Shown one piece after another: positions 1 to 10,159 of a stretch of DNA of 64,000 nt. Origin of the DNA: Kuschelorhynchus macadamiae (Eukaryota; Arthropoda; Insecta; Coleoptera; Curculionidae); assembly GCA_030620095.1 (NCBI GenBank), contig JAUTXW010000938.1, forward strand, positions 956,984 to 1,020,983, given 5' to 3'. The notes under the pieces were generated by a model, which worked only from the letters and a program-made list of their open reading frames with translations, had not been told where the DNA came from and made no database searches. The stretch's first letter is position 1. Each line of letters opens with the position of its first letter. The position numbers and the translations under genes are program-made.

Positions 1-675
1 CTAGCCTTCGTAACATACAACTGAAACAAATCCATCAAATTCCATGCGAAAGTCCTTATTATTACCCTTGCCATTGTTAATTGTTTATCCTTAAAAAAAA
101 CATTATAAAAAATGAAATACTAAACGTATCATGATCTCAACGGTTTGGGTCTGCCCAAACTAACAAAAAATGCAAGTCACAAGAAACAAACAAACTCTAA
201 TTCATACAGAATAAAGTTTGTTTCGTTAGTTACTTTTATCTCGATTTTTATCACTCTATAAAATCAGATCCTATTGAACCAGAAGTAATAAAATAGCTCT
301 GTCTATTAATTAAAAAAATAGCTATTAAATAATCTACATATTACAACAAAATGTTTATAATTAAACAACGTTATTTCTTTCCGCTAGCTGTTAAGGTGAT
401 GTTATCATGTTGCATACTTTGTTTTCCTAGGGAAGCAGTAAAAAATATCAAATAATAATTACACGCTGGTTAATTTAATAAGTAGCTTAATTTATAATTT
501 TCTTCAGATATTTACTGGGTTATCCAACGAGGACTAGCCAAGCTGGTTTTCCACGCAATGTATATCTTAATTTGGAAAACCAAAATAGTTATTTATTGTA
601 TTTCTTCTCGCGGAATCCGAAAATGTAACTAAACATCATATTAATATTTTTTAAATCGAAAAAAAATGTATAAAA
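1..675. other. AT-rich DNA, no gene recognised
   Basis: No reading frame resembles a protein family I know, and there is no obvious repeat. It ends where the left TIR of the first transposon starts. Confidence 0.6.
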
Positions 676-2122
676 AAATATAATCGCTGAAAACAATTTC
701 TATAATAGGAAGGGAAAACCAAAATGATGTAATAACTAACCCGTTTTCACTTACGCTCTCACCCCAAGCCACCCCAACTAAATAATCTTAAATGGCAACC
801 TCCTACTTGTGATTCCTTATCTTAAACGTCTTAAAAAATGCTTTTCAGTTGTACCTTGCAAAGCTACGATTCGATGTAATAGTGTTTGGTTTATCAAAGA
901 AAACATTATTTAATTAAATTAAAATTGTATTTTTCATTATTAATTTAATAAATGTTGAAAATGATTTCCACTGTTCTCTTCTCTATCTTCAAACTCTTGA
1001 TGTACATTTGCAAATGTTTCTCATGAAGAGTTGGAGTTGCTCTATTGTCAGGTTGCATCTTAAAAACAACAGATTTTAGGTAACCCCACAGGAAGAAATC
1101 AAGAGGCGTACGTCTCTCTTATTCTCTAATTCATGAATTATCAGAGGCTTGATAGACCTCTCTAGCACGTCAGGATACATTTCGCCATTTAAATTTGCCT
1201 GTATAAATAACGGACCAATAATAGCATCTCCCAATATACCAGCCCAAACAATAATTTTTTGGAGGTATTGCGTATGTCCTCAAAATACACTTGGGTTCTC
1301 GTCATTCCAGTAGGGGGAGTTTTATTTATTCACGGACCCATCTTAATAAAATGTGCACTCATCACTAAAGAAATGTTTTTAAAGAGCCTGCAGGAACTGT
1401 CATAATTTTACAAAACTTAATTGTTCTGTCAGGGTCATCGTCACCAAGTTCTTGAAGGATTTGCTCTTTTTTTATTTGAGACAGAACCAGTTTCTTGAAA
1501 TTTTGCCATTAGTTGGCGAATATACATGTGACTTACATTTTTACCTGGATACCTCAGGTTAAACGCTTGAGCTGTTCTTAACATACATTGATTTTGGGAA
1601 CCATACAAAAAAATCATTTCCACACGTTCACCTGTGCTGTACACCATTATTGCCGAAAAAAATGATGTTTTTCGTTTAGAACGTATCGAAAGTAAAATAT
1701 TCATAAAATAACAATTCTAATAACAGTAACGTTGCGCTTCTTAAAGTAAAAGTAGCACCATTTTTTAGAGTTGTCAATGAATTTTTTTTCAGGTTTTAAT
1801 GTTTCTTAAATTAATAGTGAAAAATTGAATTTTTTTATACTTCAGTGTTTTTTTTTTGAAAAGCTGACAATTATTACATCAAATGTTAGCTTGTAGGGTA
1901 CCACTGAAAAGCATTTTTTAAGAGCATTAAGATAAGTATCTCAAGAAGGGGGTTGCCATTTAAGATTATTAAGTTTGGGTGGCTGGGGGTGAGGAGGTAA
2001 GTAAAAACAGGTGAGTTATTACATAATTTTGGTTCCCCACTCTATTATAGAAATTGTTTTCAGTGATTTTTTATATTTTTTTGGGTTCCTAAGATATTGT
2101 TTTCAAAACAGGGCTGTTGCCA
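676..2122 (-). mobile_element. Tc1/mariner-superfamily element with ~200-bp TIRs (degraded)
   Basis: Bases about 676-870 reappear in reverse complement at about 1872-2090. Shared stretches include CTATTATAGAAATTGTTTTC, GGTTGCCATTTAAGATTATT and GAAAAGCATTTTTTAAGA. The TIRs enclose a reverse-strand transposase relic. The outer limits are approximate because I could not place a clean target duplication. A partial second copy (5972-6402) matches from 1733 through the right TIR to about 2122, which supports 2122 as the outer 5' side of the element on the reverse strand. Confidence 0.75.
945..1704 (-). pseudogene. Transposase relic (Tc1/mariner-type, DUF4817-like N-terminus plus DDE core)
   Basis: This would catalyse cut-and-paste transposition in the nucleus. 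The first ~87 codons (1704 down to 1441) read as a helix-turn-helix N-terminus with STGERVEMIFLYGS and a later MAKFQETGSVSNKKR, as in insect transposases carrying DUF4817. Further along the same strand the frames give FFSDECTF, YWNDENP, VWAGILGDAIIGPLFI and, after a gap, LDFFLWGYLKSVVFKMQPD. These are the landmarks of the DDE core and the region after the second aspartate. The expected FQQDGAPPH block is missing between LERSIKPLI and the FLWG motif, so there is an internal deletion. Several stops and at least two frameshifts rule out function. The family is clear; the subfamily is not. Confidence 0.8.
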
Positions 2123-2129
2123 CCTTTTT

Positions 2130-2660
2130 AACATATCCAGAAAGCCGTTTATAATATTTTGATCATGGTTAATTCGATTACTTTCTTTTACAATTTCAGC
2201 TGGAGCTCCGCGACATTTCTATTGGATATTTAATACAATACATTTTTCAAATGGCTCATATAAATATATCTATTGACGTAATATCTGAGCTATAGGTCAT
2301 AACGACCATTCAAATATTCAGTTACTTCTTGAACGGCATGAGGTGGAGCGCCATCCTGCCGCATCCTGTTATTGCAGATCTGAATAAGTAACTCTTCTAA
2401 GAGGTCTTTAATATCGTTTCGAAAAAACTGAAAATACTTTTGGCCTATTAAAAAACCACGATAGACCAGTAGTCCAATAATTTGATTTGCTAACATACCA
2501 CACCAAACATTAAGTATAGTCCTCTTTTGATATATTATCATTTGATAATTACGGGGGTTACTAGCTGCCCACTGCCCAGTAGTTGGTATCTTTCGTGTTG
2601 TATAACCCTGATGTGGTAAATAATGCTTCATCAGTCTACAGGATTGTATTCTATAAATTT
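2130..2660 (-). pseudogene. Second DDE transposase fragment
   Basis: Reverse-strand frames read DEALFTTSGL, NPRNYQMIIYQKRTI, NVWCGMLANQIIGLLVYRG and RMRQDGAPPHAVQEVTEYLN. RQDGAPPH corresponds to the FQQDGAPPH block that holds the second catalytic aspartate in Tc1/mariner transposases. A frameshift separates the SDEA-like block from NPRNY, and a stop follows YLNGRYDL. The N-terminal DNA-binding part is absent. The gap order differs from the 945-1704 relic and this piece lies outside that element's TIRs, so I treat it as a separate, older insertion with no recognised ends. Confidence 0.7.
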
Positions 2661-3540
2661 GTTGTCCTCTTTTTACCCTTTAAGAGTGAAATTTCGAACA
2701 ATCTAGAAATTGATTTTTTGACAACTATTTTTCAAAGTCGTGAACGAAATAATCGTCTCAAATTCTCATTCAGTTGTAGACAGTTGCAGACCAGACAGAC
2801 TCCAATTCCGTCAATGTTCTGTTTTAGTTTTCGACAGTTTTCACTAGAGACCCAAGTTGGTTATTTGTTCTAGATGATTTATGTCAATTCTTTAGATAAC
2901 ACTGTCATCCAAACGCAACTTCTTCCACTAAGGATATCGAGTCCCAAAACACGTCGAAATATTTTGATGTTACCGCTTCGGATCGAGTCACGAAAAACAA
3001 TACATAAACAGTCTCCAAAAACTCGAGTCTGCTTCTCTCATTGGAATCGATGCAATAAATCAAAAACCAAGTTCTTTTTGTTTCACTGTCAAATATTGAA
3101 TGGGAAGGAAACGACACGGTTTGAAACCAAAATGCTTTCTTGTGAGTTGTCTGAATTGTTCCATAACCGAACCTTCGATGCTCTAGACCATACCTTACTT
3201 CTCGTAAAGCCTGGAATAAAAATCGTCCCCACCTAATGAATATTTTATTTTTTAACGTTAATTTAGCGTTGCTAATTCATCAAAAATGACAAAAATTTTA
3301 AAGTGTGAATTTTCCTGTGTTGATAAGGTGAAATATTAGATAGGTAGACAAATATATTTTCAATTTAAAAGTGCAGAAAATCGACTTTATTAAAATAAAA
3401 TATATCAGTTTAGTCCAAAAAATATGGATAATTGTATAAACATGGTATTCCATTTGAAAAAATATCAAAACGAGTCGTAGCAGTTTAATATGATGTTCAG
3501 TTGTTTTTCACTCATCATTTCCAGATTTCACTCAAAAAAT
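2661..3540. other. Unassigned region
   Basis: Open frames of 70-120 codons occur on both strands here (for example 2874-3236 forward and 2905-3117 reverse). None matches a family I recognise, and the two overlap as frame shadows. This may be the decayed remainder of the neighbouring transposase-bearing element. Confidence 0.4.
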
Positions 3541-3627
3541 ATATTAAATTGCTATTTTGGATTTCCAAAATTACGGAATTATGGCGAGGAAAGCAAGCTT
3601 GTCTAGACCTCGTGGGATAATCCTGTA

Positions 3628-5066
3628 CAGGGTATCCCATTTTTGGCACTTTTGCGGGGTATCTCCCTTATTTTTAAAGATAGAAGGTTGGAATTTTCGC
3701 GACGGTGAGCTACTTCCTTGTGAAATTAAAAATGGCGCCAGCAGAATTTTCATAGCCTTTTGGTTTTTGAGATACAGGACGTTTTAAAAATGTTCCCCTC
3801 GTGTTCCAGCTATCTGATAACTTATTAAAAAGGCGATGACTTTTTCAATAGAATTCAATGTCGCTTTCAGAATAAGTGTACGGGATCAGGTCAAAAATTT
3901 TATTTTTTTTAATGGGCACTCTGTATAATATTCTGTATATTTATTGGGAATAATGTCGACTTTCCAAAAATATATACATATATGCAGTTATTTTGAAAAA
4001 CAAGCACACATTTCGAGATTTTCTAAAATGCTCTTTTGTGTTCAATTAATAGGTAGTAGGATATAGCTAAAATATATTAAAAAAAGATCTTTTTTTTCTT
4101 AACTCATAATTATTTATTACAGCATTTTAACTTAATTATGATAAAGGTGGCTTCCAAAATGATTATCATCTAAAAATGCCTTTAAAAGCGCAGAGTTGTG
4201 GCATGGGACACCGTCTTGTTGAAAATGAACGATATTATAAAGTGCCAATGGAACATTTTTCATCAGTTGTGGAATAACTTCCTCAAGGATTTCAAGGTAG
4301 CGACTCGCTGTGAGACCTCCTTCAAAAATTCTATAGACTATGCATCTTCCAAAAATGAAACACGAGACCCCAATCCCCAAAGTGTTCTTGTTGTGCTCTG
4401 TCAAAAATTCTGGGACGGGGCTGGATAAATGATCCGTGCTCTACTAAATTTGATAAGGCAAATATGTCACGGAAAGGTTGCTTTCTCTCTGGATATAATT
4501 TTTTTTCGAAGACTCTTGGGTATTTTTAGTAGATTGTATGAAACAAACCAACATATAATACTTTTCATAATTTTCGTAGACCGCCATTGTTGTAAAAAAG
4601 ATAAATTAAGCATATAGATAAATAGCAACACCAAAAATATTTCATTAATCATTAATCAAAAACTGACATAACTGCAAAGTTTTTGTGATTTTGATTTTTG
4701 TTCCAAAAAAATTACTAATTGGATACAATTTCAAAATAACTACATAATGTATATATTTTTGGAAAGCCCACATCATTCCTAATAAATATAAAGAATAATA
4801 TACAGGTTGCCCCATTAAAGAAAATAAAGTAGGATCCTATAACTTTTTGACTCTACCCCGTATACTTATTCGAAAATGAAAAAGTCATATAAAGAAGGGT
4901 TTTCGTCTTTTTAATAAGTTTTCAGATAGTTTGGATACAAGAGGTGCCTGCATTTGCAACAGGGCTTTAAAAATTCTGCTGTCGCCATCTTTAATTTCAC
5001 AAAAAAGTAGCACTCTATCCTTAAAAATAAGGAAGTCCGCAAAAGTGCCCAAAATGGGATACCCTG
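3628..5066 (-). mobile_element. Complete-ended mariner-like element, 1439 bp, TA target duplication
   Basis: The ends are CAGGGTATCCCATTTTTGGC at the left and the reverse complement GCCCAAAATGGGATACCCTG at the right. Each is flanked outside by TA (3626-3627 and 5067-5068), as expected for Tc1/mariner insertion. The inverted similarity continues inward for about 350 bp, ending near the TTTCCAAAAATATATACATA / ATGTATATATTTTTGGAAAG pair. A truncated transposase sits between the TIRs. Intact mariner-like elements encode about 340 residues; this copy keeps only about 95. Confidence 0.85.
4132..4425 (-). pseudogene. Mariner-like transposase fragment (second catalytic Asp region)
   Basis: The reverse frame reads EHNKNTLGIGVSC, GGLTASRYLEILEEVIPQL and HFQQDGVPCHNSALLKAFLD. 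The FQQDGVPCH block holds the second aspartate of the catalytic triad. Upstream (above 4425) and downstream (below 4132) the frame is lost, so the helix-turn-helix region and the third acidic residue are missing. It lies inside the 3628-5066 TIR element and probably derives from its original transposase. Confidence 0.8.
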
Positions 5067-5068
5067 TA

Positions 5069-5850
5069 CATTAAAACAAAGAGACAAGATAGTGGATATA
5101 TACCTACAATGATTCTTGATTAGAAAAGAAATTATAAATTTAAATTCTATTCGATGTTCATGTGACCAATATTTTCAGAGGCACTGTTCAAACAGTTTTT
5201 TAGAAAATGTTATAAAAACGTTTACATTTTTGCCTAAAAAAAGGTTTGTAATTATTGATTATTCTTTGAATGTTGAATTCTATTTATTCTTTTATTAATA
5301 CTTATTTGATTTTTATTCCTAAATTTGGTTTTATTACTTTTTGTTGTACTAACTTGTCTAAAGTACACGAATTCTGATTGGTGTTACATATGCAGTTTAT
5401 AGAAAATATTAGGAACATTACCATGGAGGTACTAAATACAAGATCTAAATATTTTAATTTACAATACATTTTGATATTACGTCGCGTGCACATATCCGTA
5501 TTTCATAAACAATATTAAAGTTAATAAAATAAACAGCGGTTGGGTTTGTATGTTGTCATATATGCAGGTAATTGTTTATTAATATTCAATATTCCTATGA
5601 AAAAAAATGTGAAAGAATATGTTAAGAATTGTTCCTGTTCGAGCATTTCAGTCATCGCTACATTTATTTTTACCTCGACTCTACTTAGTAAATATATGGA
5701 CAGCGTAAATCAGTTGGTGGACGATCGACGAATGTGACAAGGAGTAGAGGATAATTTTTTTTTGTCAGAATATCTGATTAGGAAATATAAATTATTTTAT
5801 TTCATACTCTCTAGAAAATGTACGTACCCCGTACTGATTTGCGGCCGGTA
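5069..5850. other. No feature recognised
   Basis: AT-rich sequence between the mariner-like element and the small tandem palindromes. Frames of 60-65 codons occur but none is recognisable. Confidence 0.4.
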
Positions 5851-5856
5851 AATGGA

Positions 5857-5911
5857 ACATTACAGTATATGATACCGTAATGTGACATTACAATATCTTA
5901 TATTGTAATGT
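5857..5911. repeat. Two adjacent related hairpins
   Basis: Bases 5885-5911 form a perfect hairpin with 12-bp arms (ACATTACAATAT and its complement) and a 3-base loop. The preceding 5857-5883 is a diverged version of the same hairpin (ACATTACAGTAT ... CCGTAATGT). The two units start 28 bases apart. Confidence 0.7.
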
Positions 5912-5971
5912 GTTGCCTAGCAATACTACTATGTTATTGTTATTAGGAATTATTTGTCAAGTTTGACTTTT

Positions 5972-6402
5972 TGCGCTTCTTAAAGTTAAAGTAGCACTAT
6001 TTTTTAGACTTGTCAATGAAATTTTTTTCAGGTTAAATGTTTCTTAAATGTGAAAAATTTTTTTTTTTACATTTCATTGTTTTTTTTTTGAAAAGCTGAC
6101 AATTATTACATCAAATTTTAGCTTGTAGGGTACCACTAAAAAGAATTTTTTCAGAGTATTAAGATAAGGTATCTCAAGCAGGGGGTTGCCATTTAAGATT
6201 ATTTAGTTGGGGTGGCTGGGGGTGAGGAGGTAAGTAAAAACAGGTTAGTTATTACAGAATTTTCGTTCCCCTCCCTATTATAGAAATTGTTTTCAGCGAT
6301 TTTTTATATTTTTTTGGGTTCCTTAGATATAGCCATTTCAAGTTTTTGAAGTAAATATGTTCGATATGTCCTCCATTGTTTTCAAAAGAGGGCTGCTGCC
6401 AC
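5972..6402 (-). mobile_element. Partial copy of the 676-2122 element (5' end only)
   Basis: This stretch matches 1733-2122 in the same orientation, from GCGCTTCTTAAAG through the TIR to GCTGCCACC, with scattered substitutions and small indels. It contains the TIR and the untranslated leader but no transposase and no opposite TIR. It is therefore a truncated second insertion of the same family. Confidence 0.8.
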
Positions 6403-6678
6403 CTGCCAAGCAATTATTCGTCAAGTTTGACTTTGATATTTTCTCACTTAAAAATATAAGAAATAAAATATGTGGTTTTATTTATTTGACAGAGACAAAT
6501 AAAATACAATTATAATTAGCGATAAAAGCGATACGATTATTAGTAATATTTCTTGGATTTTAATAAATATAAGTTTTATTTATTTTAAAAAAATTATAAG
6601 GGCAGTATGGAATAAAATATTATACCATACTCGTCCGTTAGGTGTTACAAGTTATTACAGTACTCGTTTATATAACCA
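6403..6678. other. AT-rich DNA, no gene recognised
   Basis: No protein similarity or repeat seen. Confidence 0.4.
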
Positions 6679-6686
6679 CTCGTACA

Positions 6687-7285
6687 TAGGGATTGTAATC
6701 CCGTAAAACGGAATCCCGCAATCCTGCGGGATCCGCACCATTTGTGCCTGTGAGATCTCGCACCAGTCAACTTCAGGTTTGAAAAATGGCTGGAAACCCA
6801 TTAAAATTTTAAGAAAATTTTACTTTAGTCAAAAGATTTTTAACACAACAAAACTATCAAATCTATTAACTAAATTATTGTAATGGAAAACTCATTACGA
6901 TTTCAAAAAAAATTTAACTCTAGTCAATAGAAAAGAAGCTATACACAAAATACCTTAGTTTATCAGGTAACTTACCTGTCTGATTATTCTTATAAAAAGT
7001 AACTTAACTAATTATTTTGAATAAAAGTACTTTAATTATTACTTATATCTAGTACATAATAATGTTACATGTTACAAAAAAAAATCTATTGATATTTGAT
7101 TATTTTAAATATCTAATTAAAGTTTTGTTAATGGTAAACACATGTGGTTTTAATGTAGTTCTATACAATACATACTATATACAATTCTGATAACTATGCG
7201 GGATCCAGCGGGATCAGGCACGGGATTGATCAATCCCGCACCTCAATCCCGTGGGCTTGAAGAAGCTGCGGGATTGCAATCTCTA
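6687..7285. mobile_element. Non-autonomous hAT-like element (MITE), 599 bp with 8-bp target duplication
   Basis: The ends are TAGGGATTGTAATCCCG and CGGGATTGCAATCTCTA, imperfect inverted repeats. They are flanked by CTCGTACA (6679-6686) and CTCGTACT (7286-7293), an 8-bp duplication with one mismatch, the length typical of hAT elements. Within 100 bases of each end the motif AATCCCG or its complement recurs several times, resembling the clustered subterminal transposase sites of hAT elements. The AT-rich interior has no open frame, so mobilisation would need an autonomous relative elsewhere. Confidence 0.8.
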
Positions 7286-7293
7286 CTCGTACT

Positions 7294-7686
7294 ATAATAA
7301 GTCATCTACCGAACTTATAACATAAATTACTATTGTTTTATTGTTTCTACTTGCAAAACTAAACTTATCTAGTTCGTTTTTTGTTTTTTGACTTTTACTG
7401 CTGTAAAGAATTTTTTTTATGTTTGTTATGTTTTTATGTTTTATGAAACTCTCTTAAGTTTAGTTTTGCTTTCATGAACAAACTTTTCTTCGATAGCAAT
7501 GTAGACCTAACTTTTTTTATCAAGAAAAGAAACGGAGGACACATTATTTTTAGTTTAAACATTGTCTAATAGATAAATGAAGCACATAAACCTGTAAAAC
7601 AAAACAAAAAATATTAAAAATAACGAAGTAAGCAATATAAAAGCGTTAAAAAAATATTAAATCAAAAACTAAAGGACATGTTATAA
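7294..7686. other. AT-rich DNA, no gene recognised
   Basis: No protein similarity seen. It borders the PLE relic. Confidence 0.35.
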
Positions 7687-7832
7687 TACACATGTATTAC
7701 GCCACAAATTATAACAGAAAATAAAATTACTAAAAATAATGTTATCTACCTTAAAATGTTAATCTGTAACCTTTAGTTCTTAGTGCACTGTGAAGGTACC
7801 CGAGGAAGGACACTGAAAAATATCTATTTTTT

Positions 7833-7868
7833 GGACGTTTCGGAGGAATGTCTACCCCCGTCTTCAGC
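7833..7868 (-). ncRNA. Hammerhead-ribozyme-like motif of the PLE
   Basis: The reverse strand reads CTGAAGA, then a stem-loop whose arms are CGGGGG and CCTCCG, then GAAACGTCC. The order CTGANGA - stem II - GAAA is the conserved hammerhead core, and such motifs are established for PLE termini. The position just downstream of the PLE reading frame fits. Folding and self-cleavage are inferred only. Confidence 0.5.
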
Positions 7869-7939
7869 AAACTAAAAACTAAGAGCAACATATAACTTAT
7901 ATTTTATATCAGAAATTTTACCGGAATGGCTAATCTCTG

Positions 7940-9960
7940 ACAGAATGTCAATGAATGATAATTTAAAGGTGTTATTTTTAATGGTTAAGATAAGGTGTAA
8001 GTATTTGGCAAATTTAACCATGTGTTATTAAAATTAACTGAAGAGGATGCTACACAATTATCTTTATTTAAAAAATTAAGGCAACTTCTTTTATTTTACG
8101 TTTTTTTTTTGGAGGAAGGTTCTTTTGCCAAAATACTAGAAGCATTCCAATTAGTTTTATGATTGTTATTTACTGAGTGTTGGCATATGTTTGATTTTTG
8201 AAATTTCCTATCTTTTATATAAGTTTGGTATTGTTTAATTCTTTTGGCTAATGGGCAGAAGGTTTCATCTATGTAAAATTTACTGCATTGACACGGAATT
8301 TTGTAAATAATATTTTTTGTAGTTTCTTGTTCATTATTAGGTTTTGCTTTTGTAAGTTTGCTTCTAAGCGAATTTTGTGTCTTGAAGATCGTTCTTACGT
8401 TAAAACGTTTACCTATTTGTTTTATTTTATCTGATAAGTTAGGTATGTATAGTAAAAAGCGGTTTGTAATAGGCTTTCCTTGATTTTTGGATTGTCAAAT
8501 TCATAAAAATATTTTTCAATGATATCATTAGGATAATTATTTTGATTTAAAACATCTTTTATAAATATATATCTTTATATCATATAGAATTTCTACAACT
8601 TTTGATTTGAGTCAAAATTTAAGTATCTGTGAGGGTAGGTTTTGTGTATACTTTTGTTTCAAAACTGTGTGTGTTTTTTTAATAAGTAAGTCTAAAAATA
8701 GAAGTTGTTGGTATGTCTTTTTTGCAATAGTAAATTTAATTGTCGGTTCTTTAGTGTTTAAATTGTTGATGGTCATGTTCATAGATACAAAAAATATCAT
8801 CAATGTATCTACTCCAAACAAGTGGCTTATGATCGCAATTTTGAAGTAATATTCACTCAAAATTTTCCATAAAAATATAACTTAGTAAACCAGATAAAGG
8901 AGATCACATGTCCATGATAAAATTTTGTTAATTTTCATTTTTATATTGAAAATAAGTGTTTTTTTACACAAAAAGTTAATAATTCTAGAATAGCAGTAAT
9001 GTTTAATGATGTACGATCATCAAGATGGTTATCATTCTCAGTTGATTTTTTACTATGTTTAAAGTTTTATCTACAGGTACATTTGCAAAAAACGTACCGA
9101 TATCAAAACTTACCAGTGTGTTATATATATTTATTTGAATATTAAAAATTTCTGTAGGAAGTGTTGTGAATTTTTATATATGAATCAGTGTTACCTACTA
9201 GCGGCTTTAATATATTTAAAAGAAACCTAGCTAAAGAATTAGTGGGTGAGTTTACGCTACTTACGATTGGTCTTAATTGTATATTATTTAGTTTGTGAAT
9301 TTTTGGTGCCCCATAGAAATGTGGTATTTTACTATGGTGTAGTGTAAGTTTAAAGCGTTTAATATCTATAAATTGGTCTTTAAGTCTGTCGGTTTTTTTT
9401 TAATTTCGAGTAAGTGTCGTTATACATCAGATTATAACTGAAGTTATTTTTTTATTTGAGTCAATATAATCCATTAAAACCTTTATCTGCTGGAAGAATT
9501 TTAATTGTGTTGTCTGATTTAAGTGTTTTTAAGGGCCTTTTGTTCTATAGTAATATCAAACTTAGGAACTGTTTTTTGTGTAACTGAGAAATTTAAACCT
9601 TTGAAAAGAACAAGTTTTTCAGACTCTGAAATTTCACTATTTGATAAATTAATTACAGTTTTATTTATTAAATTATTATTTCAAGATCATTCATTTCATT
9701 ATTTAAATTATCTGGAAAAAATGTATTAAATTTATTTAAGTGAATTTGTTTTTGTTTGTCAAAATTTAGTTTATAGCTATATTGAACACAGATACATATG
9801 TAATTAAAATCATACAAAGAAATTTGTTCGTGCAAATGTTTCTTTATGTTGTCAATTTCAAATTTAATTTAAGCCTTATTAAATCTATGGAATAGTATTC
9901 TCTCTCTCTCAATAGAGCCCTCCCTATTTTCAAGATTCTGTTTGTCCTAGTATTGTTATA
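7940..9960 (-). pseudogene. PLE polyprotein relic: reverse transcriptase plus GIY-YIG endonuclease
   Basis: On the reverse strand the order is: ILPADKGFNG near 9,490; LVSFDIGTFF and NVPVDKTLN near 9,080-9,110; the catalytic RYIDDIFCIYEHD box near 8,800 (RYIDD at 8,796-8,810); then NLNTKEPTIKFT and LLFLDLLIKKT near 8,700. The frame ends in a GIY-YIG-like stretch at about 8,150-8,330 reading IYKIPCQCSKFYI, PLAKRIKQYQT and ICQHSVNNNH. This reverse transcriptase followed by GIY-YIG order identifies PLEs. The protein would prime reverse transcription at a nicked chromosomal target. Multiple stops and frameshifts break the frame, one of them just after YEHD, so it is dead. Confidence 0.85.
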
Positions 9961-10159
9961 AGTTTTAAGAAATTTTGAATTAAGATATTCCTACAAAAAG
10001 TACTATTTTCAGAATGTTATAGCTTTAAAATTTATTTTCTAAATTACGAAAAAGCCCTGTTAGGCCCATACCTACATAGTAAATAATTGTAAGGTAAATA
10101 GATAACTTTATTTTTAGTAATTAAGTTTTCTGTTATAATTTATGGCGTAAAACCTAAAA

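Larger units (their letters stand above)
7687..10155 (-). mobile_element. Penelope-like retroelement relic with inverted flanks
   Basis: The stretch holds a decayed reverse-strand PLE reading frame (7,940-9,960). Short inverted repeats bound it: 7687-7765 contains CCACAAATTATAACAGAAAA and 10085-10155 contains the near complement TTTTCTGTTATAATTTATGG. Inverted terminal sequence around a PLE body is a known arrangement for this retroelement class. A hammerhead-like motif lies downstream of the reading frame at 7833-7868. Confidence 0.7.

Noticed and set aside
2583..3236. Forward frames of 96 and 120 codons as a host gene
   Set aside because: No recognisable domain; they abut or overlap opposite-strand frames and lie among transposase relics.
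8607..8849. 80-codon forward frame at 8.6-8.85 kb as a membrane protein
   Set aside because: It is the antisense shadow of the PLE reverse transcriptase, whose RYIDD box and LLFLDLLIKKT motif lie on the reverse strand.
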